DNA of 64,000 nt, taken from positions 2,356,001 through 2,420,000 of the forward strand of contig OZ316893.1 in NCBI GenBank assembly GCA_973895155.1. The letters are read 5' to 3'. This stretch comes from Marsupella aquatica (lineage: Eukaryota; Marchantiophyta). Of the stretch, positions 1 to 12,742 are shown one piece after another (position 1 is the first letter of the stretch; every line of letters begins with the position of its first letter). A model generated the notes under the pieces. That model was not told where the DNA came from. It was given only the letters and a program-made list of their open reading frames with translations, and ran no database searches. A program made the position numbers and the translations under genes.

Positions 1-473
1 GGCAACGAGTACAAGTTACATCTTGGATACAGAGCCGGGTAGGTAGGGGGTGGGTGGAGCTGGGTATACCTGAGGTCCATCTGCTCCTTTTACTTTCACG
101 ACTTCTGTGGGTTGCAAGAGGATGTTTTCAGAAGAAGATTTCGCTCCACGAAGGGCATCCACTTCCGCAACCGGCCATTGCAGCAGATTTTTGTTGGTTA
201 AGCCATCCAGCCAAACGGTCCTGGGAATTGTCTGCAGAAAGAAAATAATGGTCCGTGACGATGCACGTCACTTGAGCAGTCAGTTACTTTTCCACAGTAC
301 GCGATCGATAAAACATGATCCTGTCGAGGGAACTACATTGATTAGGCTAGAAAGATCGAGTCAGAATATAAGTGGATCATTGCATTAAATTATGTACCCG
401 AGATTAATGGTTCCCAATTCACAGGTGCAGCTTTGAGACGGATACAGAGTGAATGGATTGAAAGAACACAGAC

Positions 474-2669
474 CATGACGGACGCCCATCCCTTGATGAT
501 GTCGTCCTGAACGCTGTCTGATTCATTGGCCCAACCCCACAAAATTCGCCTGTTGGTCTTAGAGTCGAAGAATGTCTTAGATGCATAAAACTTTCCGTAG
601 TCATAGCGATATCCTATTCCCACGTCCAAACTAGGGTCGTCAGGAATGAACGTGTGAGTCTTCATCGAGTAAGTGCCGATGGCGTAGTGATCGTGCCATA
701 TCCCGTCCAGACTCGCCTTCAACACGTACTTGTAAGTGTCCACGTAGTTTTCTGCTCGCAAGACAGAGTGGTTCAGCCCAGTCTTGCCTTGGACCAAAAC
801 TGGATAAAAATCGACGCACTCCCACATGCCTGTGCCTTTCACTTCGTGCAGAAGCTGCTCCTTCATGTCCCAGTGTTGGAAATCAGCGCTCTGATATAGC
901 AGTGCAAATCCATCTTTAGTTCCGTCAGGATTATCTCTCTTGGCTCCCACAACGAGCCTCCACATCCCATCATCCTCCAGCCAAGCAGTGGTAGGATCTC
1001 GGAAATCCTGAGGATTGACGTGCTCAGGATTAACGATGATAGGATTGTTTTCCGCTTTCTTCCATTTTCTCAACAATGGATCGGAGGGGTCCACGGGCAA
1101 GGCCAATTCTTGAGTTTGTGTCAAACCACCGTCTCGTGCGCCGGTGTAGAGAATTGCAGGAGTTCCATCTTGTAGGATAGTAGCAGAACCGGACCAAGCC
1201 CCAGCCGCGTCGTACCACTGATCAGGCATTATGGCGAGCTCGAGATGCAGCCAGTGGACAAGGTCGGTGGACACCGCATGGCCCCAGGCGATGTCTCCCC
1301 ACAAGGAACTGTTGGGATTATATTGATAAAACAAGTGGTAGTATCCCATGTAGTACATCGGTGCTGCATATCCATTGTTTTCGGTCCAACATTTCACATG
1401 TCAGTAAAGCGTCAAAGACTTCCAATGCAAGTAGGTTACATGATCGAGCATTCGAGTATATATATGGTAAAGAGTAGTTGAGGACCACATTACGACGAAT
1501 TCTACTCTTGATTTCCTGACCTCCAAGCACATGGCGGCTCATATGTTGGACGCAAGAGGTTCTACTGTACATCGAGGTTACGATCAACAGAAGGAAGATG
1601 CCGATATATACAAGACACAGACGGTGCGTCGCATGTCTAGTGCATGGAAGAAGCAAGGTCAATCAATCTACTGTAGGGTGCTGTCAATCCAGGTAGTTCT
1701 CCTGAAGTCGTTGGCGCCTGGACAAGCCTAGCTAGAACTCGACATTCAAGTCGTAGACTTGCCACCTGCCAGCGTTACATTTTCTCACGTAAATTGACAA
1801 ATTCCCATGACAAACTTCATCTGGTCGTCTTGAGATCTAATTGACCAACCCTGCGCATAGACGGACTTTTCGCTGTAGGACACATGTGTCCCAAGAAGCA
1901 ATTAAATACTGTCTATATACACAACATTCATTTTTTCGGCGCCTTTCAGGCTGAAAGTGCAGAGAGTGATCGAGAGCAGCTCGGTGCTTTAGAAACATAC
2001 CATTTGGATCTGTTGACAAAAGGAAAGGTCGTCGTTCAATTCCGTCCATCAACGTTATGGAGTCGAAGACACAAGTGAACTAGTTAGCATTGAACCGAAC
2101 ATATGTAGATCACTGTATCCATATCTAGTTCCCAACCTTCTCACTATATATATGACAGGAAACATGGAATGAGACAACGTACACCAGGACGGCTTTATGG
2201 ATCTATCGAGGATGAAATTGGATAGAAGGAATCGATTCAGCTCACCGTTCATCCAGTTCTTGGTGGGCTGGAAGTGGTAGCCAGTGCGGGACGCTTTGTA
2301 GAAATCATTGGCACCATCGGCGTTTGGTTCAGCCTCAATTAGGCCGCCGCCTCCATTTTGCTTAATTACTGCGTTGTACGAGACCATTGCTCCGACGGCC
2401 AGCAGGATTGCTGCAGTGCAGCAGATGGTGATCACAAGAGCCACATTCCGGGTCCTCCTCTGAGGACGTGCACGTTCCACAGCTTCTTCTGGTATTTCAG
2501 TTGCCCCTTGTTCTGCTGACGATGGGAGGGCAATGTAATCCTCGTTCACCGTCGAAATTCTTGCATTGCTGCAACTTTCGATGTCCTCATCATGGAGCAA
2601 GGATTCCTCCAACATATCAGACTTTCCCATAGTTCCACCAGTTTGCGATCCGGCCGAGTTCTTCCTCAA
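474..2669 (-). CDS. Vacuolar (soluble acid) invertase, 5' portion, runs off left edge
   Basis: Glycoside hydrolase family 32 beta-fructofuranosidase, which splits sucrose into glucose and fructose. Three exons are visible: 2669-2246, a 9-base mini-exon 2001-2009, and 1363 to about 474; together 441 codons in one phase. Residues 76-98 are a hydrophobic signal-anchor segment preceded by an acidic leader with a dileucine (LL 24-25), typical of vacuolar invertases made as type II membrane precursors. The nucleophile motif NDPN (residues 141-144, D142) is split across three exons. The RDP motif (D267) and WECVDF (acid/base E326) are intact; valine after the cysteine marks the vacuolar rather than cell-wall class. 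The C-terminal third after GWASV is missing, and bases 1-470 show no further exon, so it must lie beyond the window. The last donor (474/473) is one of three close GT choices. Start chosen as the first ATG of the open exon. Confidence 0.93.
2001..2009 (-). other. 9-base mini-exon of the invertase gene (codes DPN)
   Basis: On the minus strand the nine bases atccaaatg are preceded by a polypyrimidine stretch ending in cag and followed by gtatgt. Joining exon 1 (ends aacg at 2246), these nine bases and exon 3 (starts caccg at 1363) gives N-D-P-N-A-P-M in frame, restoring the catalytic motif. Plant acid invertase genes are known for exactly this mini-exon. Confidence 0.9.
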
Positions 2670-2894
2670 AGATTTTCTAAATCAAGGGACCTCTATCTCC
2701 AAGATCATGGAGGTCGGCAGCTGTTGGCACGAGCCACCGTTGCGTAATCGTCGAAGGACGAAGCAAAGGAAATCAAAGGCAGTCCGAGCGAGAAACTTGT
2801 GCACAGAGCGATTGAACACCCTCTCCCGCTTATGGTGGGGAAGTAATTTATCCTCCTCCGATCACACGCTGCTAGATCTGAAACTTGTTGCGGG

Positions 2895-2901
2895 ATTTAT
2901 A
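2895..2901 (-). promoter_or_regulatory. Possible TATA box of the invertase gene
   Basis: The minus strand reads tataaat about 230 bases upstream of the invertase ATG, a plausible distance for a plant core promoter with a leader of about 200 bases. Position and motif only; the start site is not known. Confidence 0.4.
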
Positions 2902-2907
2902 CGCTAG

Positions 2908-5900
2908 ACCAGAGCGACAGCTTGTGGTCGCCGTTGTCTGCGGAACGACACGATGAAGTGCGAGGTCGTCCCACACACCCGGATCAGTTGAGCTAAGGTG
3001 ATTCAAAGCAGCGTCATGGCCCGGAATAAATCTACAGTAGCTACGTCAATTCGAATTTTGGGTAGACACTCTGTGAGTGCACGAGGCTTCATTCACATTA
3101 ACTCGTGATTGCCCCGGTCAAAAGCATGATTATCACGCCAGCAATCCTCCTCTCCATCTGAGTTCTACACGACTATTCAACAAAACAATCAGGACAGGTT
3201 CAGGACAGGATTCCGAATGCCGGTCGGTTCGCCGCCGGGGTTCGCCGGGACGAAGTTCCCCTTTGAGGATTAATTACTCAGTCTGAGAAAACAAATGTAC
3301 TCCTCGATATATCAGGAGGATTACACAGCCGCCAGTGTCATTTTGCAAAGATTTTTATTTTACTCAAGGTCACGTGCAATGAATGGGCCGGGCTTACAAC
3401 AGCGTCCATGGGCACAAACACCCCTCAGAACAGTGTCTTCAAGCTTCAGAGGCGATTTACGCACGAGGAACGACTTTTCCGTGTTCACTATCTAGAGCCG
3501 AACCATAGATATTCCGCGGACTAGATTCATAGACATCTGGACCAATGATCATCTTCCATGGTAGTTCTAAGATATATATTACTCTTGTATAGTTCTTTTT
3601 GCCGTTGGAAAGTGAGATTTGTCAGCCAAGTGGGTCCCCGTTGTGTTGTTTTCCTGAAGTAAGTATCGATCGTTTTCTATTTGCATGATTTAGAACATAA
3701 TCAGCATGCGCCGTCTGTTACGATGTTCAACAGGTACATTCCTGCTATACTCTACCGTGTTAATTTCTGCAAAATAATGCACTTTGTGCTTAAGCTCTTT
3801 CGACCCGCAGAACACGCGATCTCTCACGCACTATGATTGATTCAATCATTCAATTTTAGGATGGAGTGGGGTTACGTGTGTCGGCTGTGAACCTTAAATT
3901 ACGAGGAAGGCTAGGTCCTCAGTTCCCTCCGTTCCCTATATATCTTGCACGCAATATGATTGAACATGCATGGAGATACCAAGCACTGGCTAACGCAAAA
4001 TTATATGACAAATGTACAAGTGTACAAGTGTCTTGAGATGAAGCTCATCGCCTAGAACGGATGAGCTGTCCTTCTTTTAACACTTGTACTTGGAACTCGG
4101 AGGAAATCAAGGATAGGCCGTGAAGCAACGATTCCTCTCGCTGGTTTACGGGCTTTTGGGACACAACTTCTGGAATGGAAGAATCACGAATTAAGAATGT
4201 GGAGATGAGCTCATCGTGACGGGAGAGTTTGGGACAATGTAAATTCTATTTGATACCATAGAAATTCGCATTGCCCACACTTCCTTTCTTCTGAATTCTG
4301 GCCGATAGAAAGTCGGTACCGCCCGAGCTAGCGCAGGGCAGCCATGCAACCATGGACAGAAAAGCTGCTACTATCCAAATTTTGATTGTCTTATGTACGT
4401 GCTTTTCCTTTATGAAAAATTATGTGAAGAGTTGGGATTTTGTGGACAGGTTTGGATGTGGTTTGGGACTTTGGACAGCTCATCAGTTTTTTTCTTCAAG
4501 CCTTCGTTAGATGTCGTCACTTTTCCCATTCAATGTCGTTATTTGTCTCTCCTTTCCTTTCTCTATATCTTTTTTGATCACTACTAAGGTAAGCTCATAT
4601 ATAACCCATGCCTTCCTGATAGGCACTACTTTTTCCTTTCTCGTTCATGGACACGAGTTTTACACCAATCTATGTAGAGTGGTTCCAATGGAATGGTTTG
4701 AAATGGAAGAGAGGATTAAAGACATGCCAATATGGAGAGTGGCTCCTATGGGAAGAAGCTCGCCAAACATATATGACTCAACTCAATGTGCATGGTTTGT
4801 AACTATCCAATGTGTGACTAGCTATGTCATTCTATGTAAGTGCTTAAAAAATGGTTTAATGCAGCTGGCTGGGTCTTGTTTGCCAACTTTGGAAGTTTCT
4901 CTGGCACTACACCTTAGCTTGCTGATGGTAGCACATGAGGTGATTTCAGAGGTCAAAACCTAGGCTTTATCCACATATTAAGAAACCTCCATTGTGAAAT
5001 CAGAAAAAAATGGGGACTACCTTTCCTAGCTCACATGACCTGGTAGTCATGTGAGCTGGTAAAGGCTATAGACAGGTCATGTGAGCTGTTAAAGGCTATA
5101 GTCACCTGAGAGTTCCATCTGTCCCCCAAGGAATTTGGCAAAGCAACTACACAGAAGCTTGTGATTACATATATTCCTAAAATATAGAGATGAAAAGCTT
5201 CTATTAAGAGTGGACTGCACGTACTGTAGGGCCCCACCAAAATTTATGTGGATGGAAAAACCCAAGGCATGTTATGCATTTCAAAATCATGATCATGGAT
5301 GATGATTGCTGTCAACATTTCTATTAACATTCAAAGAATTGGCATTTAGGTTTGTTTAAATGAGCTTGGAGTGGCACAAAGTGCACGCACTCACTTTGTG
5401 GGTCCAGCTCCATTTTTCAGGAAGAGAACATTGCCAAGTCCATTCACGGTTGAATCAAAGACAAAAGCAATTCCACGATTCACCAAAAATGGCCCAACAA
5501 AGTAAAATGGAACAAAAGCAAACGAGGAGCTCCATAATCTGGTAGAGACATGCCCAACATGACCTCAAGGTTAAATCTGTCAGCACAAAAGTACCAATTT
5601 ACTAGAAAGGGCCAAGCAAAGTGCAATGGAGCAAAGCCAAAGAGATCGTGAGAGGACAAACAGAAACAACCCACATTCAAGAGTGTTGTGTATTTGTTGT
5701 TTTAAATTGATTTCATGATTGTACAGATTAATCTTAATTTGGTGTGAATGAGTAGCCCAATGCCTGCCATTGCACACTTGTTGTCAAATGGAGGTTGTTG
5801 TTGGAGAAATGTGTTACCATAGAAATGGTGTTGTTTCTTGAGAGTTTGTCCTTGTGGGAAGAGTTTTGTGCGTGCAGTCCAGTGGTTGCAAGATGAAAGT

Positions 5901-5991
5901 ACATACGGGTTGTGGAATGATGCAGAGCACCAGAAGTCAAAAAGCAAGGGATGATGCAAGGGTTACACTGTAGATGCCCTGCTGATAATCA
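2908..5991. other. Intergenic, no gene recognised; small local repeats
   Basis: No open frame here resembles a known protein. A 27-30 base unit (tcatgtgagctggtaaaggc and a close copy) is repeated in tandem at about 5046-5103, with a partial inverted copy just before it. A diverged ~100-base direct duplication around a caaagtaaaatggaacaaaag core lies at 5490-5660. AT-rich spacer otherwise. Confidence 0.5.
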
Positions 5992-6520
5992 CACATCAAA
6001 ATGTGATAATATATGGTGTGCAGTCACTCATTTAAAGAAATAACGACATTGTTCACCCTAATTAGTGTTATGCAAGAATTAGTGTTAGTACATAATTAAT
6101 GTTACTAACACTAATTTTGGTAAAAATGATTTTGAGTCCAAATAACACTAATTTTTGTTGGTTTTCAAAACAAATTGACTTGACTTCACTTTAGTATAAA
6201 TTGCTTGTAAAAAATGGTGATCTTTAGTCCAAAGTAACACTAATTGTTGTGTATTTTTCAAAATAGTTGTATTTTACTTTACTTTGCCACTTTTAAGACC
6301 ATAGTAACACTAATTCATGTGCGCACAAATAGTGTTAGCACAAAATTAGTGTGACTAACACTAATTCACAAGTAGACCCTGAAAATGGGCGCTCTCAAAT
6401 TAGTGTTAGTCACACTAATTACGGTGAATAGTGTACATTTATCATTAATTACGGTGAACAGTGTACATTTATCATGGTATGGAGTGATGTAGTACACCAT
6501 ATATGTCATATTTTGATGTG
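5992..6520. mobile_element. TIR element (MITE-like), palindrome-rich
   Basis: The left end (cacatcaaaatgtgataata) and the right end read on the opposite strand (cacatcaaaatatgacatat) match, and similarity continues for about 60-90 bases through ggtgt, cactc and gttcacc-taattagtgt blocks. The interior holds several near-perfect palindromes built on aattagtgttagt / actaacactaatt (6079-6117, 6344-6366, 6397-6420). There is no coding capacity, as expected of a non-autonomous element. No clear target duplication is visible, so the superfamily is undecided and the insertion is probably old. Confidence 0.65.
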
Positions 6521-8532
6521 CAGTTACCGGGACTTGTTTAAATGGGTAGTGAGCAGGGGTCGGGGGAGCTGCTTGGGTGAGAATCAAGCCAAGAGCTGAA
6601 GTAAGGATAATTTAGATGCAAGGTCAGGTGAAGGTGTTTGGCAGAAAACCTTTGATTAATCCCCTTTTCATTTGGCCTCCTGTTGTTCAATTTCCTTCCC
6701 TCCCCACATCTGTGGTCAATATTATAAATTTTGTAGATGTTGACCATAAGTTGTCATTCTTAACAACATTGAGAGATGCAAGTATTGTTGAGATGTCAAG
6801 AACCACCCCAACACACAAAAATGACGGGAGAAGTTCAAATTAGGGTGTCTTTCATTAAAAACAGACAGCATTTGTAACACCAGGATGATATTGGGTGAGT
6901 AAAAATTAAAGCTTGTTGTTAGGTTGTAAAAAGATCTTCACCCCAATAATATGACTTGAGCTTATTGCTATGCAAAGTGCTTTTAAGACCAGGGTTTGTA
7001 ACACGCTACCAAACATGAATCACCAGCGAGGAAGGGTACTGCAAATCCGAGGCAAAGCGAGGTGGCTAGCTAGAGTAGCGTCCAATGTTGGATTTCTACT
7101 GCATTTGTAGAACTCTAGATGCTCAGTGAGTTGATCTCTTCTGATGAATGCCAAATTTGGACTTCGGAAGCCATTTCAATCCTGCTGAATCCTGTCATGT
7201 ACATTGGACGAATTTGCTTTCCATCGTGGTCAGGTGAACAAACCCCTCGGTTTTGCTTTGGCTTAGCTCAGCTGCAAGCCATCAATTTCCCAGGGTGCCA
7301 GTCCATCCACCTCCAAGTATGTTGTGTAGAACGAGAGGATCCAGCCCCGATCCAGCAGCAGCTAGCAAGATTGGATGTTCGCGTGGAAGGAAGATGATTG
7401 GGCTGTTCCTAAGAAAAGCAAGGTTGAGAAGAAACTTGCTGTATGACAACTGTTGTATAGTGCAATGCTCCTCGCTAGCCACCTCTAGCCGCAGGCAGGC
7501 AGGTGCACACCATATCCACATCCATCAGGATGCATGCACTCTTCCTTCCCCGGCCTCACCTCTCGCGGGTAGCCGTTCTTCTCAGAGCCTCCAGCATCTT
7601 TCCATTAGTTTGATGCACTGGAGTTCCAAGTAGGTCCTCTTAAATCCTTTGTATCACCTGGAAAAGTTTATAGCCTCTCATGAAATTATGCACATTGAAA
7701 CACATCAATGGGAGGTGATGATGTGTTATGGCAACAATGTACCGTAGTGACACCCCGAAGTACAGTTTTCTGTGGACGGTCATGCTGTGAAATTTTGTAT
7801 ACAGCAGAGGGAGATCGAAGGTGTGCGCTGCCACCTGGGAGAAAAGCCCTGACCCAGAAGAGGCAATGGTCATTCATTGCTGTCGAAGTGTTGAAGGCAT
7901 GCCTGGAATGTACGCCAGTCAGTGCATTGGTCTCACCTGCTGCCTTGGATTGCGCGTTGTCCAGCTGTGACTTACGAAGCGTTGATCTTACGGTATCTTT
8001 GGCAAGCTCCTTCGTTCATGTAAGATCAGCATGAACCGCGTCCTCCGTTGAATCTTGTCGTCTCTCAAGTAACATAGTGCAAGTAATTCGTGACATAACG
8101 TGCACTGTAAGACTCGGATCAGCAACAGTTGCTCGGACAAAGCTTTAGAAATCCTGTTGGTTCCATGTCAATCCTCGCTCTGACAATCAATTCTAGGATG
8201 TGAAGGCTTCCGAAGCCTCCAAAGTGTAATGCGCGTAAACAGTACTGACCATTTGGTTATCGAAGCCGCTTGAATTTGTTACCGAAATTAAGGCGAGGAT
8301 TGAAATCGGCGACGAGAATTCCAACTGTCTTGATGTTTTCGCACTTATTAAGTGTGAACGTGAAAGAGAAATATCTTGATTTGTATATACATTTAGACCA
8401 GTTTTTGTGCAATCCTCATGCTCGATTTTCTGCGAAAACCTGCAATTTCATCATCATTATTTTTGCATCCACGCCTCCATCTAGATTCTCAACACCATTG
8501 GACCAAACTCGGGATTTTCCAAGGGTGAATTC
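6521..8532. other. Intergenic and probable 5' leader of the repair-fusion gene
   Basis: Several short open frames occur but none resembles a known family. The last few hundred bases before 8533 probably contain promoter and leader of the downstream gene; no clear TATA box was picked out. Confidence 0.4.
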
Positions 8533-11500
8533 ATGGACTATACTGGAGTGCAACAAGGAACGAAGCGAGAAGGGATGGAGCCTGCTCGATTGTGCTACAA
8601 TCGAGACAATCTGGCATTAGTAGGCTCTGGCATTGATGCCATAGCTCGGGCGTCGGTGCCTCACATTCCTGTCCGCGCTGAATCAGATGGTCCTTACCTT
8701 ATCATCGTCGCAACCGAGGATGAACTTCGTCAATCATCTGAGGGATTCGACGAATCGTCACTGTCGGTCGTCAGTGACCAAGAGTCCATCATTGATCTCG
8801 GACTAGTGAGCAACCAAGGCGGATTCTACTTCAAAGCAATTTTCTGGAAGGAAGGGATCGAAATGAGGCGGAATCTGGGACTTCCTTTCAAGCAACTCCA
8901 CATAGTTCTCAATGGAACGGACCGTCCCATTATCTCGGAGGTCAATTTGAGATCGGTAGCAAAGGCCTTGAATCTCGTGGAATCTTCCACCAGTTCTGTC
9001 GACCATGATCATCAAGTCTCGTTGGTCATCGACTACTGCAAGTTTCTAGCGCGGGATCCCTGTTTGATAGCAACAACTGGAACGGACATTGTGGCTATCT
9101 TATCTCATATGTCATCAATCCCGCAACTCCGAGGTAGAGATGCAGCACTGCTGGACTTACTTGCAGTGGTGCTGTACAAGATAAAAGATATGGAGAGATG
9201 TGTGGCGGCGTCCAAGGAATTGATGTCACTGTTCCCAAACGACCCTCGTGGCTACTTCCGATGTGCTTCTTGCTACTTTCACATGGGTAAGTCCTCTCTA
9301 GGTGAACGCCATGGAGCTGCTCCGGCTTACTGTTGGAAGCTTGCAATGATGCTCTATGCAGAAACGGTGAAGCTTGCTCAGATTGCTGGTGCTAAAGAAA
9401 GTCTGCAAGATGAGCAACAACAAGCTGCATGCCGCTTTGCCGACAAGTTGATGCTGCAAGCGTGCCAAGCCATCCTCCATTGTGCCAGGTACACCGAATT
9501 CGGATGCTTGACAACAGGTGCTGAATCTGAGCTCTTCCCGGAAGAGTACCTCCATCTCACACTTCCTTGGAATCCGGGAGTGCGCGATGCAGTGCTCCAG
9601 GCTTTCATTGCAAGAGGGGAGCCTGCAGATACACAATTGCTGAGCTTGGAGTCACGCGAGAGATTGTGCATCTACGACAGTGAATCGAAGCAATTTCTCA
9701 AACTGCCGAGGTTCTTTCGGTGGATCACGCCGTTCCGAGTGGCGGCAATGTCGACGCCTAAAAGTGCAGAAGACGTTCGGTTACTGTCCAAGCTTGGAAT
9801 TGGCACGGTAGTCACTCTCACGAAGGAGGAACAGTTGAATTCCAAATGGTTCGAATTTACGGCAGCGTCGACTGACCCCAGGCCGAGCAATGTATTCCTT
9901 CCTGTGACTAACTACAAAGCACCCACAATTGCACAGATTGACTACTTCTTCTCTATCATCATTCAGTCCCGTCAGACAAATTCAGCAGTATTGGTGCATT
10001 GTGGTGGTGGCAAGGGGAGGGCGGGTACATTTGTCGCCTGCTACCTGGCCAGGTATGGATTCATTGGCATGGCAGATCAGCAACCAAAGTATGGCCCTAC
10101 CGAAGTCGTTAAAACCCTTCGTCACATGCGACCTGGGAGCATTGAGACTGATGAGCAGGAGCTATTCATTTCTACTTTTGTGAAAGAGCTTTGGAGACGT
10201 GCACAGACAGGCGGGAAACTCCTCCTGCTTCCAGAACCTGAGTCGCAGGACGTGAAGGATGATCTCCAAATTGAGGGGAAGTTCAATCCAAAATGCAAGA
10301 TTTTGGTGTGCTGTGGCATTCCAGGTACTATAAATTTCACCTTCCATGTGCAGAACCTCGTTGTTGGACTCCTGAGTTGAATTGGCGAGCTAGCTGGCTT
10401 AACGAGAGGCAATCTAAGCACAGTATATGTTGTTTGGAACTGAGAGCTTTAATTCCTAGATCTTGAGCAAGATATACAACCGTACAGATATAATTGTCTG
10501 AACAAACATGTGTGGAATTCCTTGGAAAGCAGAGAATTTGATCATACACCTTTGTTAGTTGAAGAAGTGAATTTGCCGTCATCCCTTGTAGCTTCTGCAA
10601 TCACAAACTTTCTATTCTATTTTTTGTTTCAATCACTCGATCCGACCATGCTCCGATTCAATGATCAAGGTGGCTAGGACGGAGCCACATGTTGCGAGCG
10701 AATAAGTCACCCATGTGATGAGATTTGTTCTCGGCGCAATCCATGTTACTTTGTCATTTGTCCTTGGATGGAGTTTTCGCATTGATCTCATTGCTAATGT
10801 AAGAGTTTCACCTTTCATGGTCTACTGTGATCTCAGGAAGTGGTAAGAGTACTGTCTCGAAATCTCTCGGACGGGCAGGCTGGACAGTTGCTTCACAGGA
10901 TGAGACCGGATCTAGGGATGGTTGCGCTGCCGTGGTGTCCAATGCAATGCGCCAAAGCAAGTCTGTCATCGTCGATAGGTGTAACCCAACAATTCATGAT
11001 AGGAGGGAGTGGATCGAGCTGGCTATGGTGTCGCCCCACGAGGTATCGTGTGTCTTCTTCGACTATGACGAAAGTCTATGTCTTCAACGCGCTAAGTTGA
11101 GATTGGACCATCCTACTTTGACATCCGACAGGTACAAACTCGTCAACTTAGCTCAACCTTTCTCCAGAAAGTTTTCCTCACGTACATGCTCTGTTTTCTA
11201 GGACTTTGAATCAACTCCAGTAGTTCAACAATTCTAGATGCGTTGTCTAGCTGCACATATTGAAAGTTTAGTGGAACCTCCACTGACGATGAACATTTCT
11301 TGATCATCGACTAGCATTGACTTCATTATTGGAGGTCCACAAACAAACAAACATACCAGTGCACTAATTTAATGGACAATTCCGATTTAGTGCAAGTCTC
11401 CTCCGTCAGCCTGTTTCTGGGAGTCACTTTGCAATGTACTGATGAGAGCTTCCGGTCTTGGATCAACAGTCAGTGTACAAATGCAATCCGAAGCATGAGC

Positions 11501-12742
11501 AAGAATTTAAAGCGGCCATCGATGAGCGAGGGATTCGGATCCATTGTAATTATCAGGAGCATAGCAGCAGCAAATAAGTTCGTTCAGAAGTGCTGCGGAA
11601 CAGTGAAGTCTGGGGGCTCGAAAGCATCCAGCTCCTCGTCGTCGTCATCATCATCACCAAAAGCATCAGAACCGGAGTTAAGGTTGTCGAAGTTCCACAA
11701 GTTCCCGCGCACGAGGCATCTGTTCAACTTTGGATCAGCGACACGAGACGACCTGGTCATGACAAAAGCCGAGGCGGCGGCTTTCTTCAGCAGTTCTACG
11801 GTCCGAGACGAGGAAGGCGAGAAATCGAAGGTGACAGTAACATTCGAGGAGAAGGTGGATGGCGCCAACCTAGGCTTCTCGATCGACCCTGAAACTGGCC
11901 ATATCACAGCTCAAAACCGCTCCCATTTCGTCAACTCGAAAAGTCACCCTCAGTTCAAGAAATTGGACTTTTGGATCGAGACCCATCGAGAGGATTTAAT
12001 GAATCTTCTTTGTCCTCCGCGTCCACACTGCAAGGTAATATCAATTACGGTCGATCTCAACGAATCAAACATTTGAAAGAAATGTCAGTCAGAGCTTTGA
12101 AATTGCAAGAGATGACGAGTAACATGGCAGTGACATTTTTGGGTATATGGCATTCTCATGTAGGGTGCTACGAGCTCCAGTTTCCAGAAGGCCCTATCCG
12201 TTCATCTCGCCAGGAATTACATGTGATTAGAGCTGATCGACACATCTTTGAAAGATTTGCTCTCCTCAAATTCTCACGTTTTGTGTTGAGAACAATTTGA
12301 TTGAAATGTGGATGGCCTTGTTCAGCAGGATGACAACGGCAAGCAGGGGCCTCTTATTTTGTTTGGCGAGTGGCTTCAGGCGACGCATTCCATCCGATAC
12401 ACAAAACTGCCAGACTATTTTCTCGCTTTCGATGTGTACGATGTGGCGCAGCGAAAATTCTGGTCGAGGGAGCGATTTTGGGCGGCAACTAAGAGCACTT
12501 CGATCCATGCCGTGTCGCAAATACCGTTTTCGGAGGACATGATCCATGAGGGAGTCTTCAAAGAGCTGATGGGGAGGCAATCTGCGTTCTACGACGGGAG
12601 CATTGAGGGAGTTTATGTGCGGCGGGACATGGGCCAGTTTTTGCTGGATCGGGGTAAGGTCGTGAGGAGTGACTTCATTAGCGGCAATACACACTGGTCA
12701 AAGCAATCTGTGGCCTCCGAGAATGTTGTCAGAAGGTTTTAA
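8533..12742 (+). CDS. Dual-specificity phosphatase / P-loop kinase / RNA ligase fusion protein
   Basis: Four exons joined in phase (8533-10324, 10837-11131, 11470-12034, 12329-12742) give about 1021 residues. Residues 1-170 are unassigned, with a conserved-looking FKQLHIVLN stretch at 119-127; 180-260 is helical and TPR-like. A dual-specificity phosphatase follows, with signature HCGGGKGRAGT (C490, R496); the usual acid loop reads VTNYKAP, with Asn460 where Asp is expected. A P-loop kinase comes next (GIPGSGKS, 595-602) with a DRCNPTIHDRREW segment like polynucleotide-kinase-type enzymes. The C-terminal part carries nucleotidyltransferase motifs of an RNA ligase: KVDG (K824, expected AMP-accepting lysine), FGEWL, YFLAFDVYD, EGVYVR (E977) and GKVVR (K994). 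From family knowledge the kinase would phosphorylate 5' ends, the phosphatase clean an end or a protein, and the ligase seal. Substrate is inference. ATG 8575 is an alternative start. Confidence 0.88.

Noticed and set aside
4511-4963. 150-codon plus-strand frame
   Set aside because: Composition typical of AT-rich spacer; no domain and no splice context.
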